Below, piece after piece: positions 23,842 through 34,253 of a stretch of 64,000 nt of DNA; the stretch's first letter is position 1, and every line of letters begins with the position of its first letter. Origin of the DNA: Phenylobacterium sp. GTDB taxonomy: Bacteria > Pseudomonadota > Alphaproteobacteria > Caulobacterales > Caulobacteraceae. The position numbers were made by a program, and so were the translations under genes. The notes under the pieces were generated by a model, which did no database searches, was not told where the DNA came from, and was given only the letters and a program-made list of their open reading frames with translations. The stretch lies in the NCBI RefSeq assembly GCF_013822795.1, contig NZ_PNLB01000009.1, positions 1 through 64,000 on the forward strand, read 5' to 3'.

Positions 23842-25592
23842 GCCTTGCTCATCCATCGTTCGAAGCGCCGGGCTGGCGCTGGCTGAAGGCCAAGGTCTGG
23901 GGGCTGGAGCACGCCTTTGAGCGCGCCAAGGCCGCCGGTAAGGCCGAAGACGACACGCGCATCCGCATCTTCTTCGTGCTGGCGCTGTTTGCGACGGCCT
24001 TCTTGCTGCTGGCCATCGGCGCCACGCGCGCGGCGCTGTTCTCGGACGCTGGCCGCAGCGGCGGTTACGCCGTGCCGGTGGGCGCCTCGCGCGCCGATCT
24101 AGTCGATCGCAACGGCGCCATGCTGGCCGCCGATCTGCTGCACTACGGCCTCTACGTCGATCCGCGCGAGATCTGGGACGCCGACGAGACCCGCCGCGCC
24201 CTGCGCTCGGCCCTGCCGAACCTGAACCGCCAGCGTCTGGAGCGGGTGCTGGGCAGCGAGCGCCGCGGCTTCGTGGCCGCCGGCCTGACGCCGGAAGTGC
24301 GTGCGCGCATCCACGCCTTGGGCCTGCCTGGCGTGACCTTTGAGCCGGAGGAGCGCCGGGTCTATCCGCTGGGAACGACGGCCGCCCATCTGGTCGGGTT
24401 CGCCGACACCGGCGGCGTCGGCCTGGCCGGCGCCGAGCGGGCGCTGAACGACACCATCCGCGGTAATGCGGCGTCGAAGACGGCGGTGGCGCTGTCGATC
24501 GATCTGCGCGTCCAGGCTGCCCTGGAAGACGAGCTCTACAAGGCCGCGGCCGAATTCCAACCGCGCGGCGCCGTGGGCATCGTGACCAACGTCCACACCG
24601 GCGAAATCCTCGGGATGGCGAGCTATCCCACTTTCGATCCGAACCAGGTCGCCAAGGCCGACGACAACGCCAAGCTGAACCGCGCGGCGGCCTCGATCTA
24701 TGAGATGGGCTCGACCTTCAAGGCGTTCACGGTCGCGATCGGGCTCGACACCGGCGTGGCCAACCCCTCGTCGACCTTTGATGCTCGCGTGCCGTACCAA
24801 CTCGGTTATCGGACCATCAAGGACTATCACGCGGCCCGGAAGATCCTGACGCTGGTCGAGGTCTTCCAACGCTCGTCGAACATCGGCACCGCCAAGCTGG
24901 CCGAGAGCGTCGGCGGCGAGCGGCTGAGCAAGTACTTCACCGCGCTGGGCCTGACCAAGCCGGCCCGTATTGAGCTGCTCGAGTCCGCGCGGCCGCTCTC
25001 CCCCCGCAAGTGGGACATCGACACCGTGGCCTCGACGTCGTTTGGCCATGGCATGAATGTCAGTCCGGTCGCGCTCTCCAGCGCCATGGGCGCGCTGTTG
25101 AACGGCGGCTACATGGTTCCGTTGACGATCAAGAAGCTCGAGCCTGGCCAGCGGCCCCAGGGGCAACGCGTGTTGTCGGAACAGACCTCGCTGCAGATGT
25201 TGCAGATCATGCGCGCCAACGTCATCGGCGGCAGCGGAAAGTCGGCCAACGCACCCGGCCTGAGCGTCGGCGGCAAGACCGGTACTGGCGAAAAGTATGA
25301 TCCCGAGATCCGGGGCTACTCGACCCAGAAGCAGGTGTCGTCCTTCGCTGCTGTGTTCCCGACCGCTGGGGCGGTGCAGGAAGATCGCTACTTCGTGCTG
25401 ATCCTGATGGATGAACCGCACGGGACGGCCAAGACCTACGGCTTCTCGACCGGCGGTTGGGTCGCCGCGCCGGCCGCCGGCCGCGTCATCGACCGTATCG
25501 CGCCGTTCCTGGGCGTTCAGCGCCAGCCGGATCTGATCCAGGTGGTCGGCGACGGCTCCGTCGCCGCCGAGCCCATCGCGGACGGCCACTAA
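23838..25592 (+). CDS. ftsI: Peptidoglycan transpeptidase FtsI (PBP3)
   Basis: 584 residues from GTG 23838. One transmembrane helix near residues 44-68 (FFVLALFATAFLLLAIG), a PBP dimerisation region containing RADLVDRNGAMLA, then the transpeptidase domain. Active-site motifs are S292-T-F-K295, S346-S-N348 and K480-T-G-T. This septal D,D-transpeptidase crosslinks new wall at division together with FtsW. It shares one base with the murE start (TAATG junction). Confidence 0.97.
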   Translation: MSLAHPSFEAPGWRWLKAKVWGLEHAFERAKAAGKAEDDTRIRIFFVLALFATAFLLLAIGATRAALFSDAGRSGGYAVPVGASRADLVDRNGAMLAADLLHYGLYVDPREIWDADETRRALRSALPNLNRQRLERVLGSERRGFVAAGLTPEVRARIHALGLPGVTFEPEERRVYPLGTTAAHLVGFADTGGVGLAGAERALNDTIRGNAASKTAVALSIDLRVQAALEDELYKAAAEFQPRGAVGIVTNVHTGEILGMASYPTFDPNQVAKADDNAKLNRAAASIYEMGSTFKAFTVAIGLDTGVANPSSTFDARVPYQLGYRTIKDYHAARKILTLVEVFQRSSNIGTAKLAESVGGERLSKYFTALGLTKPARIELLESARPLSPRKWDIDTVASTSFGHGMNVSPVALSSAMGALLNGGYMVPLTIKKLEPGQRPQGQRVLSEQTSLQMLQIMRANVIGGSGKSANAPGLSVGGKTGTGEKYDPEIRGYSTQKQVSSFAAVFPTAGAVQEDRYFVLILMDEPHGTAKTYGFSTGGWVAAPAAGRVIDRIAPFLGVQRQPDLIQVVGDGSVAAEPIADGH

Positions 25593-27046
25593 TGGGCAAG
25601 ACGCTTTCCCAGTTGGTTCAGCGGAACTTCGCGACCGATCCCATCGTGACCGGCGTGACGGCTGACAGCCGCAAGGTCCAGCCGGGTTTCCTGTTCGCGG
25701 CGCTGCCGGGCTCCAAGGTCGACGGCAAGGCGTTTGCAGCCAAGGCGGTCGAAGCCGGGGCTGTCGCCGTGATCGGGGCCGAGGACATGCCGGAACTCGG
25801 CGTGCCGGTCATCGTCACCCCCGATCCGCGCCGGGTCTACGCCCTGGCCGCACGGGCGTTCTGGGGCGCGCAGCCTCCAGTCGTCGTCGCCGTCACAGGC
25901 ACCAACGGCAAGACCTCGGTCGCCGCCTTCTGCCGGCAGATCTTCAATCGCCTCGGCCACCGGGCCGCCAGCATGGGCACCCTGGGCGTGCGCGCTACCG
26001 GCCCGGGCCTCGATGAGCAGATCACTCCGCCGGGCTTGACCACGCCGGACGCCGCCGATGTCGCCGAGCTCCTGGCGACATTGGCCGGCAAGGGCGTCAC
26101 CCATCTGGCGATGGAGGCCTCGTCGCACGGGATCGACCAACGCCGCCTGGACGGCGCGGGGCTGACGGCGGCCGGGTTTCTGAACCTGACCCAGGACCAT
26201 CTCGACTATCACCACACCATGGAAGCCTATCGCGACGCCAAGCTGCGCCTGTTCGAGGCGCTGCTGCCGCGGGGTGGCGTGGCGGTGCTGAACGCCGACT
26301 CCGACGCCTATGGCGCCTTCGCCGCCGCGGCCGTGGGGGCGGGGCAGTCAGTGCTGTCGGTGGGCGAGGGCGGGCAGGGGCTGAAGCTGGTCGGCCACAC
26401 GCCGACCCCGGAAGGCCAGACCCTGAAGATCGAAGCCAAGGGCAAGACCTACGAAGTCGCACTGCCGCTGGCCGGCGCGTTCCAGGCGTCCAACGCCTTG
26501 GTGGCGGCTGGGCTGTGCATCGCCGCCGGTGAGCCGGTCGAGGGCGTTCTGGCCGCGCTGGCGAACCTGGAGGGCGCGCCTGGCCGCCTGCAGCGGGTCG
26601 GAACCGGCGCCAAGGGCGGCGAGGCCTATGTCGACTACGCCCATACGCCCGACGGCCTGGAGACCGTGCTCAAGTCGCTGCGTCCGCATGTCGAAGGCAA
26701 GCTCATCGTCGTCTTCGGCGCCGGCGGCGACCGTGATCGGGCCAAGCGCCCGCTGATGGGGCTGGCCGCCGCCCAGCACGCCGACATCGCCATCGTCACG
26801 GACGATAATCCGCGCTCGGAAGTTCCCGCCGCGATCCGCGCCGAGATCCTGGCAGGCGCGCCGGGCTCGCGCGAAGTCGGCGATCGCCGCGAGGCGATCC
26901 GCGCTGGCGTCGCCTTGCTGGGCCCCGGCGATGTGCTGGTGGTAGCGGGCAAGGGCCACGAACAGAGCCAAACCATCGGTTCGACCGTTCATTTCTTCGA
27001 CGACGTGGCTGAAGTGGCCGCGGCGCTGGAGGCTGCGCATGTCTAA
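25592..27046 (+). CDS. murE: UDP-MurNAc-tripeptide synthetase MurE
   Basis: 484 residues. ATP-binding VTGTNGKTSVAAF (about 101-113), STPPG-like TPPGLTTPD, and the DNPRSE motif (VTDDNPRSE) that indicates meso-diaminopimelate as the amino acid added to UDP-MurNAc-L-Ala-D-Glu. The start at ATG 25592 removes an upstream reading-frame extension that is only the shadow of ftsI. Cytoplasmic. Its 3' end overlaps murF by 8 nt. Confidence 0.96.
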   Translation: MGKTLSQLVQRNFATDPIVTGVTADSRKVQPGFLFAALPGSKVDGKAFAAKAVEAGAVAVIGAEDMPELGVPVIVTPDPRRVYALAARAFWGAQPPVVVAVTGTNGKTSVAAFCRQIFNRLGHRAASMGTLGVRATGPGLDEQITPPGLTTPDAADVAELLATLAGKGVTHLAMEASSHGIDQRRLDGAGLTAAGFLNLTQDHLDYHHTMEAYRDAKLRLFEALLPRGGVAVLNADSDAYGAFAAAAVGAGQSVLSVGEGGQGLKLVGHTPTPEGQTLKIEAKGKTYEVALPLAGAFQASNALVAAGLCIAAGEPVEGVLAALANLEGAPGRLQRVGTGAKGGEAYVDYAHTPDGLETVLKSLRPHVEGKLIVVFGAGGDRDRAKRPLMGLAAAQHADIAIVTDDNPRSEVPAAIRAEILAGAPGSREVGDRREAIRAGVALLGPGDVLVVAGKGHEQSQTIGSTVHFFDDVAEVAAALEAAHV

Positions 27047-28436
27047 GCCGCTCTGGACGTCCGAGGAGATCGCGGCTGCGACCGGCGGGCGGCTCTCCGG
27101 CCCGGCCTTTTCGGTCGATGGCGTGTCGATCGACACCCGCAGCATCGAGACCGGCGACCTGTTCGTCGCCCTGGCCGGCGCGCGCGATGGAAATGAGTTC
27201 GTGCCGCAGGCCCTGGCCGCCGGCGCGGCCGCAAGCCTGGCGTCGAAGAACGTCGACGGCTCCAGCGTCGTCGTAGCCGACACGCTCAAGGCCTTGGAAC
27301 AATTGGGCGAAGCCTCGCGCGAGCGCGCGCCCCAGGTCCGCCGCGGGGCCGTCACCGGTTCGGTCGGCAAGACCAGCGTCACCCAGGCGATCCGCGCCGG
27401 GCTGGAGCGCGCCGGCCGGGCTCACTCGTCGATCAAGAGCTACAACAACCACATCGGCGTGCCGCTGACCCTGGCCCGGATGCCGCGCGACACTGAGCGG
27501 GCGATCTTCGAGATCGGCATGAACCACGCCGACGAGATCACGCCGCTGTCGCGGTTCGTGCGCCCGCACGCCGTGGCGATCACGACGGTCGGGCCGGTGC
27601 ACGTCGAGAACTTCCCTGACGGCGAGATCGGCGTGGCGCGCGCCAAGGCCGAGATCTTCGCCGGCATCGAGCCGGGCGGCGTGGCGGTGCTGAACGCCGA
27701 CAACAAGTGGTTCGAGCTGCTGGCCGAGGAGGCGCACAAGGCCGGAGCCACCGTCCGCAGCTTCGGCGTCGGCAAGGATTGCGACGCCCAACTGGTCGAC
27801 TTCGCACCCGAGCCGGGCCGCGCGGTGATCAAGGCGCGGCTGCACGGCAAGGCGCTGGACTTTCCGATCCTGCAGACCGGATTCCACTGGGGTCCCAACA
27901 GCATGGCCGTGCTGCTGATGCTGGAAGCCCTGGGCGTCGGCCTGGACGACAGCCTGGCGGCGCTGGGCGCGTTCGAGCCGCTGGCCGGCCGCGGCGCCGA
28001 AAAGCTGGTGAAGCTGACCGGCGGGGTCTTCACCCTGATCGACGAGAGCTACAACGCCAATCCGATCTCGATGGGCGCGGCCTTCGCCAGCCTGGGCGCG
28101 CGCAAGACCGGTGGGCGGCGCATCGTCGCCCTGACCGACATGCTGGAGCTGGGGACCGAATCGCCGGCCTTCCATGCCGGCCTGGCCGCGCCGCTGGATG
28201 CGGCCAAGGTGGACCTGGTGTTCGCCGCCGGGCCGCTGATGAAATCCCTCTGGGACGCCCTTCCGCCGACTCGTCGCGGCGGCTACGCCGAGAGTGCGGC
28301 GGAGCTGGCGCCGCTGATCAGCGCGGCCGTGGAGCCGGGCGATCTGGTGATGGTGAAGGGGTCCAACGGCTCGAGGGCCGGCGCGGTCGCAGCTGCGCTG
28401 AGCGCGCTCGACGTGCGTTCGGGGGAGAAGGGCTGA
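27039..28436 (+). CDS. murF: UDP-MurNAc-tripeptide:D-Ala-D-Ala ligase MurF
   Basis: 465 residues. N-terminal [22 protein letters not shown] substrate domain, ATP site [17 protein letters not shown], then [26 protein letters not shown] and [11 protein letters not shown], all diagnostic of MurF. It adds D-Ala-D-Ala to complete the UDP-MurNAc-pentapeptide. The GSVGKTS form of the P-loop is common in alphaproteobacteria. It shares one base with the mraY start. Confidence 0.96.
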   Translation: MSKPLWTSEEIAAATGGRLSGPAFSVDGVSIDTRSIETGDLFVALAGARDGNEFVPQALAAGAAASLASKNVDGSSVVVADTLKALEQLGEASRERAPQVRRGAVTGSVGKTSVTQAIRAGLERAGRAHSSIKSYNNHIGVPLTLARMPRDTERAIFEIGMNHADEITPLSRFVRPHAVAITTVGPVHVENFPDGEIGVARAKAEIFAGIEPGGVAVLNADNKWFELLAEEAHKAGATVRSFGVGKDCDAQLVDFAPEPGRAVIKARLHGKALDFPILQTGFHWGPNSMAVLLMLEALGVGLDDSLAALGAFEPLAGRGAEKLVKLTGGVFTLIDESYNANPISMGAAFASLGARKTGGRRIVALTDMLELGTESPAFHAGLAAPLDAAKVDLVFAAGPLMKSLWDALPPTRRGGYAESAAELAPLISAAVEPGDLVMVKGSNGSRAGAVAAALSALDVRSGEKG

Positions 28437-29545
28437 TGCTCTACTGGCTGTATCAACAGCTCGCGGCGGACGGCTACGTGCCGTTCCTGAACCTATTGAA
28501 GTATCAGACTTTTCGGACTGGCATGGCGCTGTTCACGGCCCAGCTGGTGGTCGTGGCCATGGGCTCGCGCTTCATCCGCTGGATGCAGGCCAAGCAGGGC
28601 AAGGGCCAGCCGATCCGCGCCGACGGCATTGAGCGGCACGTGGTCGAAAAGGCCGGCACCCCGACCATGGGCGGGGTGATGATCCTGGCCGGCCTGCTGG
28701 TCGGCACGCTGCTGTGGTCGGACCTTTCCAACGTCTACGTCTGGGCGGTGATCCTAGTGACCGCCGGCTATGGCGTGCTCGGGTTCACCGACGACTACGC
28801 CAAGGTCACCAAGCAATCGACCGCCGGGGTGTCGGGCAAGATCCGCCTGTTCATGGAGGCCGCCATCGCCATCGCGGCCGTGGCCCTGATGGTGATCTTC
28901 GGCACCAGCCCGCCGGAGACGCCGGAGCTGTCGACCTCGGTCGCGTTCCCGGTCTTCAAGCAGCTGTTGATGCCGCTCGGCTGGTTCTACCTGGCTTTCG
29001 GCGCCTTCATCATCGTCGGCGCGGCCAACGCCGTGAACTTCACCGACGGCCTCGACGGCCTGGCGACGGTGCCGGTGATGATCGCCGCGGCCGCCTTCGG
29101 TTTCATCGCCTACCTCGTCGGCAACTACGTCTTCGCCCAGTACCTGAAGCTGCACTTCGTGCCGGGGGTGGGCGAGATCGCGATCTATTGCGGGGCGATG
29201 ATCGGCGCCGGGCTTGGCTTCCTCTGGTACAACGCCCCGCCGGCCAAGATCTTCATGGGCGATACGGGTTCGCTCGCCCTCGGCGGCGGGATCGGCGCGG
29301 TGGCCGTGGCCACGAAGCACGAGATCGTGCTCGGCATCATCGGCGGTCTCTTCGTGATGGAGACCTTGTCGGTGATGATCCAGGTCGCCTCGTTCAAGCT
29401 GACCGGCAAGCGGGTGTTCCGCATGGCCCCGATCCATCACCATTTCGAAAAGCTCGGCTGGTCCGAGAGCACGGTCGTGATCCGCTTCTGGATCATTGCG
29501 GTCATGCTCGCGCTGCTCGGTCTGGCGACGCTGAAGCTGCGGTAA
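28436..29545 (+). CDS. mraY: Phospho-MurNAc-pentapeptide transferase MraY
   Basis: 369 residues, about ten transmembrane helices. Conserved loops: [33 protein letters not shown] (catalytic aspartates), [12 protein letters not shown] and [15 protein letters not shown]. It makes lipid I by transferring phospho-MurNAc-pentapeptide to undecaprenyl phosphate at the inner membrane. ATG 28436 overlaps the murF stop (TGATG); the longer upstream frame is the murF shadow. Confidence 0.97.
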   Translation: MLYWLYQQLAADGYVPFLNLLKYQTFRTGMALFTAQLVVVAMGSRFIRWMQAKQGKGQPIRADGIERHVVEKAGTPTMGGVMILAGLLVGTLLWSDLSNVYVWAVILVTAGYGVLGFTDDYAKVTKQSTAGVSGKIRLFMEAAIAIAAVALMVIFGTSPPETPELSTSVAFPVFKQLLMPLGWFYLAFGAFIIVGAANAVNFTDGLDGLATVPVMIAAAAFGFIAYLVGNYVFAQYLKLHFVPGVGEIAIYCGAMIGAGLGFLWYNAPPAKIFMGDTGSLALGGGIGAVAVATKHEIVLGIIGGLFVMETLSVMIQVASFKLTGKRVFRMAPIHHHFEKLGWSESTVVIRFWIIAVMLALLGLATLKLR

Positions 29546-29564
29546 GGGGAGGGCTGGCAGTCTC

Positions 29565-30980
29565 ATGATCCCGGTCCGTGGCTTCGAAGGCAGGACGGTC
29601 GCCGTGTTCGGCCTGGCCCGCACCGGGCTGACGGCCGCGCGCGCCCTCGTGCTTGGCGGCGCCAAGGTCGTGGTCTGGGACGAGAAGCCGGAAAGCCGCG
29701 CGGCCGCGGAGGCCGAGGGCCTGGAGCTGCTGGACCTGACCACCGCCGACTGGTCGCAATTCGCCGCCCTCATGCTGTCGCCGGGCGTGCCGCTGACCCA
29801 TCCCAAGCCGCACTGGACGGTCGAGAAGGCCAAGGCCGCGGGCGTCGAGATCCTTGGCGACATCGAGCTGTTCGCGCGGACCGTGAATGCGGCGCCCGAG
29901 CACAAGCGCCCGAAGATCGTCGCCATCACAGGGACCAACGGCAAGTCGACGACCACCGCCTTGATCGGCCACATCTGCGCGTCCGCCGGCCGCGACGTGC
30001 GGGTCGGCGGCAATATCGGCCTGGGCGTGCTGGGCCTTGAGGACATGCACGGCGGGGCGGTCTATGTGCTCGAGCTGAGCTCGTACCAGCTTGATCTGAC
30101 CTCCAGCCTGAAGCCCGACGTGGCGCTGCTGCTCAACGTGTCCCCCGACCACCTGGACCGCCACGGCGGAATGGAAGGGTATGTAGGGGCCAAGCGCCGT
30201 ATCCTGCTGAACCAGGGCAAGGGGGACACCGCCGTCATCGGCGTGGACGACCCCTGGGGCCAGCGGATCTGCACCGAGATCACCGCCGCCAACCGCCGCA
30301 CCATCGTGCCGATTTCGGCCTCAAAGGCCATCGGCCGCGGGGTCTATGTGCTGCAGGGCCTGCTCTACGATGCGACCGGCGAGCGGGCGGTGGAGGTCGC
30401 CGACCTGCTGCGGGCTCGCTCGTTGCCCGGCCGGCACAATTGGCAGAACGCAGCCGCCGCCTACGCCGCCGTCCGAGGGCTCGGCCTGACCTCGCAGGAG
30501 GCGGCCGATGGCCTGATGAGCTTCCCGGGTCTGGCGCATCGGATGGAGACGGTGGGCGCGGTCGGCAAAGTCCGGTTCGTCAACGACAGCAAGGCGACTA
30601 ACGCCGACGCCGCGCGCCAGGCGATGTCTAGCTATCCGAAGTTCTACTGGATCGCCGGCGGCGTACCGAAAGCCGGCGGCATCGACAGCCTGGGCGATCT
30701 CTTTCCGCGGATCGAGAAGGCCTATCTGGTCGGCGAGGCGCAGGACGCCTTCGCCGCGACGCTCGAGGGCAAGGCAAAGCTCGCCAAGTGTGGAACGCTG
30801 CCGGCGGCCGTGGCCGCGGCCTTTGCGGACGCCGCGGCCTCGGGGCAGGACGCGGTCGTACTGTTGTCGCCTGCCTGCGCGTCCTTCGACCAGTTCGCTG
30901 ACTTCGAGGCGCGTGGCGAAGCGTTCCGCGAGGCGGTGCAGGGGCTGAGCCGCCCGGCGGCAAAGGGCGCGCGCGCCTAA
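29565..30980 (+). CDS. murD: UDP-MurNAc-L-alanine:D-glutamate ligase MurD
   Basis: 471 residues. N-terminal Rossmann-like region GRTVAVFGLARTGLTAARALVLGGAKVVVWDE, ATP loop AITGTNGKSTTTALIGHI, ELSSYQLDLT, NVSPDHLDRHG, and the C-terminal NDSKATNADAARQA and LLSPACASFDQFADFEARGEAF. It adds D-Glu to UDP-MurNAc-L-Ala. It is the last gene of the first dcw segment; its stop overlaps by 4 nt the stop of an inverted methyltransferase gene. Confidence 0.96.
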   Translation: MIPVRGFEGRTVAVFGLARTGLTAARALVLGGAKVVVWDEKPESRAAAEAEGLELLDLTTADWSQFAALMLSPGVPLTHPKPHWTVEKAKAAGVEILGDIELFARTVNAAPEHKRPKIVAITGTNGKSTTTALIGHICASAGRDVRVGGNIGLGVLGLEDMHGGAVYVLELSSYQLDLTSSLKPDVALLLNVSPDHLDRHGGMEGYVGAKRRILLNQGKGDTAVIGVDDPWGQRICTEITAANRRTIVPISASKAIGRGVYVLQGLLYDATGERAVEVADLLRARSLPGRHNWQNAAAAYAAVRGLGLTSQEAADGLMSFPGLAHRMETVGAVGKVRFVNDSKATNADAARQAMSSYPKFYWIAGGVPKAGGIDSLGDLFPRIEKAYLVGEAQDAFAATLEGKAKLAKCGTLPAAVAAAFADAAASGQDAVVLLSPACASFDQFADFEARGEAFREAVQGLSRPAAKGARA

Positions 30981-31810
30981 GCCCGAGCGGTCACCAGCCA
31001 GCAGCCGGCGACCATCGGCACGACGCCGTCGACCGCTTCGGCTTCCAGCGCCGTTTCCACTGCCTCGCGCACCTTGCCGCGTGTCGTCTCGTCCGCCTCG
31101 CGAAGCGCCGCCGCGACCGGTCCCATCCGCAGGCTGAGCGTGACCAGATCGGGGAGCGCGATCGGTGTCGGCGCATCGAGCCGGGTGATGTCGATGTCGC
31201 CCCAGCCGCTACGCGCGAGGATGCCCCGCACCCGCTCTGCGTCAGCGAAGGCGAAGCGGCCGGGCGCTAGCGGATCTGCAGGCGGCGCGGGCGGCAGGAA
31301 TGGTGCTGCGGCGCGTCCGGGGATGACCGCCATCGGGTTGTCGGCCGGGCTGCGCCAGCACGCGAAGACCAATTCGGCTCCGGGCTTCAGGCCGCTGCGG
31401 ATGTTGGCGAAGGCGGCGTCGAAGTCGCCGAAGAACATCACCCCGAACCGCGAGATGGCCGCGTCGAACTGCGCGCCGGCGAAGTCGTAGGTCTGGGCGT
31501 CCGCCTGGACGAACTGCGCGCCCTGCGTCAACTGGGCTGCGGCGATCTCAATCAGCGGCGCGGAAATGTCGACGCCCAGGCTGAGGCCATCGGGGCCGAG
31601 CCGCCGGGCCATGGCCAGTGTGGTTGCGCCGGCGCCGCAGCCAATGTCCAGGACCCGTTTGCCGACCCCGGGAAATGCGCGTTCGACCAGGGCCTCCTCG
31701 ATCGGCCGGTTGAGGGTATCCATCATGTCCTGCAGGTCGACCCAGGCCTGGCCGCCGGTCTTGTTCCAATAGGCGGCCTGGTCGGTCGGAGCGGAGGGGG
31801 CCTGGGGCAT
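30977..31810 (-). CDS. Class I SAM-dependent methyltransferase inserted in inverse orientation in the dcw cluster
   Basis: 277 residues from ATG 31810. SAM-binding motif RVLDIGCGAGATTLAMARRLGPDGLSLGVDIS, then QFVQADAQTYDF and FDAAISRFGVMFFGDFDAAFANIRSGLKPGAELVFACWR, typical of UbiE/small-molecule methyltransferases. The substrate is unknown. It lies between murD and ftsW but on the other strand, separating two blocks that are contiguous in many bacteria. The next gene, ftsW, therefore needs its own promoter in the 151-nt divergent gap. Base composition is like the surroundings, so any insertion is not recent. Confidence 0.87.
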   Translation of the reverse strand: MPQAPSAPTDQAAYWNKTGGQAWVDLQDMMDTLNRPIEEALVERAFPGVGKRVLDIGCGAGATTLAMARRLGPDGLSLGVDISAPLIEIAAAQLTQGAQFVQADAQTYDFAGAQFDAAISRFGVMFFGDFDAAFANIRSGLKPGAELVFACWRSPADNPMAVIPGRAAAPFLPPAPPADPLAPGRFAFADAERVRGILARSGWGDIDITRLDAPTPIALPDLVTLSLRMGPVAAALREADETTRGKVREAVETALEAEAVDGVVPMVAGCWLVTARA

Positions 31811-31895
31811 CGGGGCGTCCTTCTTCGGCTGGGCGACGATGTCGCCCGCACCGGCGAAAGAATTCAAGTCGCAGGGCGGTCGGACGGCTGCTTGG

Positions 31896-31909
31896 TTAAG
31901 ATATTTTAA
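31896..31909 (+). promoter_or_regulatory. TTAA-N6-TTAA motif upstream of ftsW (near-consensus CtrA-like site)
   Basis: TTAA at 31896-31899 and again at 31906-31909, centred in an A/T-rich patch about 55 nt before the ftsW start. The CtrA consensus has a 7-base gap; this one has 6, so it may instead be part of the ftsW promoter (-10 region). Its position in the divergent gap makes it the best promoter candidate here. Confidence 0.4.
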
Positions 31910-31961
31910 GCATGCCGCGGGCATCTGAAGGATACGGGCCGCTGCGCCCGCGGAGACGTCC

Positions 31962-33146
31962 ATGAGTCACATCCATCGCCCTCAGCAGGCCCACGCCTTT
32001 GCGCGGAGCGACCGCTCGTCGGTCGGGATCTGGTGGTGGACGACGGATCGCTGGATGCTGGGGGCGGTCGCCGCCCTGATCGCCATCGGCGTGATGATGT
32101 CCTTCGCCGCCAGCCCGGCGGCGGCGGCGCGGATGAACGTCGGCGATCCCTTCCACTTCGCGGTGCGCCAGTGCGTGTTCGCGGTGACCGGCGCGGCGAT
32201 CCTGATCGGGGTCTCGATGCTGGATGCGAAGGGGATCCGGCGGGCGGCGTTCTTCATCTATCTGGTCGCCATCGCGATCATGCTCATCCTTCCCTTCCTG
32301 GGGCATACGGCCAAGGGCGCGACGCGCTGGGTGCAGCTCGGCGGCTTCACCCTGCAGCCGTCGGAATTCATGAAGCCGGCGCTGATCGTGCTGGTCTCGT
32401 GGATGTTCTCGGAGGGCCAGAAAGGGCAGGGGGTGCCAGGCGTCTCGATCGCCTTCGGCCTCTACTTCCTGTCGGTCGGGCTGTTGCTGATCCAGCCGGA
32501 CGTCGGCCAGACGGTGCTGATCACCATCGCCTTCGGGGCGGCGTTCTGGATGGCGGGCGTGCCGCTATCCTGGGTGATGCTGCTGGGCGGCGTGGCGGTG
32601 ACAGGCCTCAGCTCGACCTATTTCCTGTTCCCGCACGTGGCCAGCCGCGTGGACCGCTTCCTCAGTCCCGACCGCGCCGACACCCACCAAGTCGACCGTG
32701 CCGCCGAGGCCATCGCCGCCGGCGGCTTCTTCGGCCGCGGCCCGGGCGAGGGCGTCATGAAGCGCCACGTGCCCGACCTGCACACCGACTTCATCTATTC
32801 GGTCGGCGCCGAGGAGTACGGCCTGATCTTTTCGCTGCTGCTGATCATCCTTCTGGGCTTCATCGTCACCCGCGGCCTCTATCGCGCCATGAAGCTGACC
32901 GATCCCTTCGAGCAGGTGGCTGCGGCCGGGCTGTTCGTCCTGGTCGGCCAGCAGGCCTTCATCAATGTGGCGGTGAACCTCAACATGATCCCGACCAAGG
33001 GCATGACTCTTCCGTTCATTTCGTATGGCGGATCGTCGATGTGGGCGATCTGTCTGACCTTCGGCATGGCGCTTGCGCTGACTCGCCGTCGACCGGGCGC
33101 CTATTCCCAGGGCGAGGGCCTCGCCAAGGCCGGCGCGTTCGCCTAA
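31962..33146 (+). CDS. ftsW: Septal peptidoglycan glycosyltransferase FtsW
   Basis: 394 residues, about ten transmembrane helices (SEDS family). Conserved segments: KGATRWVQLGGFTLQPSEFMKPALI, LLIQPDVGQTVLI (conserved Asp region), the periplasmic loop SPDRADTHQVDRAAEAIAAGG then FIYSVGAEEYGLIF, and PTKGMTLPFISYGGSSM. It polymerises lipid II with FtsI at the septum. It starts a second co-directional block ftsW-murG-murC-murB. Confidence 0.95.
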   Translation: MSHIHRPQQAHAFARSDRSSVGIWWWTTDRWMLGAVAALIAIGVMMSFAASPAAAARMNVGDPFHFAVRQCVFAVTGAAILIGVSMLDAKGIRRAAFFIYLVAIAIMLILPFLGHTAKGATRWVQLGGFTLQPSEFMKPALIVLVSWMFSEGQKGQGVPGVSIAFGLYFLSVGLLLIQPDVGQTVLITIAFGAAFWMAGVPLSWVMLLGGVAVTGLSSTYFLFPHVASRVDRFLSPDRADTHQVDRAAEAIAAGGFFGRGPGEGVMKRHVPDLHTDFIYSVGAEEYGLIFSLLLIILLGFIVTRGLYRAMKLTDPFEQVAAAGLFVLVGQQAFINVAVNLNMIPTKGMTLPFISYGGSSMWAICLTFGMALALTRRRPGAYSQGEGLAKAGAFA

Positions 33147-33155
33147 AGGCTCGTG

Positions 33156-34253
33156 ATGCGCAAGATCGCTGTCGTCGCCGCCGGTGGAACCGGCGGCCAT
33201 CTGTTTCCCGCACAGGCTCTGGCTGAGGCGCTGATCGCCCGTGGATGGCGCATTGTGCTGGCCTCGGACGAGCGCGCCGCCGCGTTCGCCGAGAGCTTCC
33301 CGGCCGAGGAACGCATTGGGCTGTCGGCCCGCACTTTCCAGCGCGGTGACGTGGTTGGCATGGCACAGGCCGGCATCGCGATCGTGCGCGGCGTCATGCA
33401 GGCGCGCAACGCCTTCACCCGTATCGATCCGGCCGTCGTCGTCGGCTTCGGCGGCTATCCCTCGGTGCCCGGCCTGCTGGCCGGCATCACCCAGGGCCGG
33501 CCGACCCTGCTGCATGAGCAGAACGCCGTGATGGGCCGCGCCAACCGCCGGCTGGCAGGCCACGTTCGCGCCGTCGCCTGTGCGTTCCCTGTGCTGCAAA
33601 AGGCGCCGGGCCGCGTCGCCGAGAACGCGGTGGTCGTCGGCAATCCGATCCGGCCGGACATCCGCGCGCTGGCCGACCTTCCCTATACGCCACCGACCGC
33701 CGACGGCCCGATCCGGCTGCTCATCACCGGCGGCAGCCAGGGCGCGCGCCTGCTCTCCGAGCTGATGCCGGAAGCGATCAAGAAGCTGCCCGAGGACCTC
33801 CGCCACCGGCTCGACGTCCAACAGCAGACCCGCAAGGAGTCGATGGACAACGCCCGGCGCATCTACGCCGACGCCATGGTCAAGGCTGAGATCGCCCCGT
33901 TCTTCCGCGACATGGCCAGCCGCCTGCGCGACGCCCATCTGGTGATCGGGCGCTCGGGCGCCGGCACGGTCTGCGAGTTCGCCGTGGCCGGCAAGCCGGC
34001 GATCCTGGTGCCGCTGGCCATCGCGCTGGACGACGACCAGGGACAAAACGCCCGTGTGATGGCGGACGCCGGCGGCGCCGAGGTGGCGCGCGAGAACCAG
34101 CTGACCGTCGATACCATGGCCGGCGCGTTGCAGAAGCTGCTGACCAACCCAGACCGCCTGGCGCGCATGGCCGCCGGCGCCCGCTCCATCGCCAAGCCCG
34201 ACGCGGCCGAACGCCTGGCCGACCTGGTCGAGAGAACCGCCGTCCAAAAATGA
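33156..34253 (+). CDS. murG: Lipid II synthase MurG (UDP-GlcNAc transferase)
   Basis: 365 residues from ATG 33156 (a GTG at 33153 is also in frame; AAAGG at 33146-33149 suits the ATG better). GT-B fold motifs: [69 protein letters not shown], and [37 protein letters not shown]. It adds GlcNAc to lipid I at the cytoplasmic membrane face. It overlaps murC by 4 nt. Confidence 0.96.
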   Translation: MRKIAVVAAGGTGGHLFPAQALAEALIARGWRIVLASDERAAAFAESFPAEERIGLSARTFQRGDVVGMAQAGIAIVRGVMQARNAFTRIDPAVVVGFGGYPSVPGLLAGITQGRPTLLHEQNAVMGRANRRLAGHVRAVACAFPVLQKAPGRVAENAVVVGNPIRPDIRALADLPYTPPTADGPIRLLITGGSQGARLLSELMPEAIKKLPEDLRHRLDVQQQTRKESMDNARRIYADAMVKAEIAPFFRDMASRLRDAHLVIGRSGAGTVCEFAVAGKPAILVPLAIALDDDQGQNARVMADAGGAEVARENQLTVDTMAGALQKLLTNPDRLARMAAGARSIAKPDAAERLADLVERTAVQK

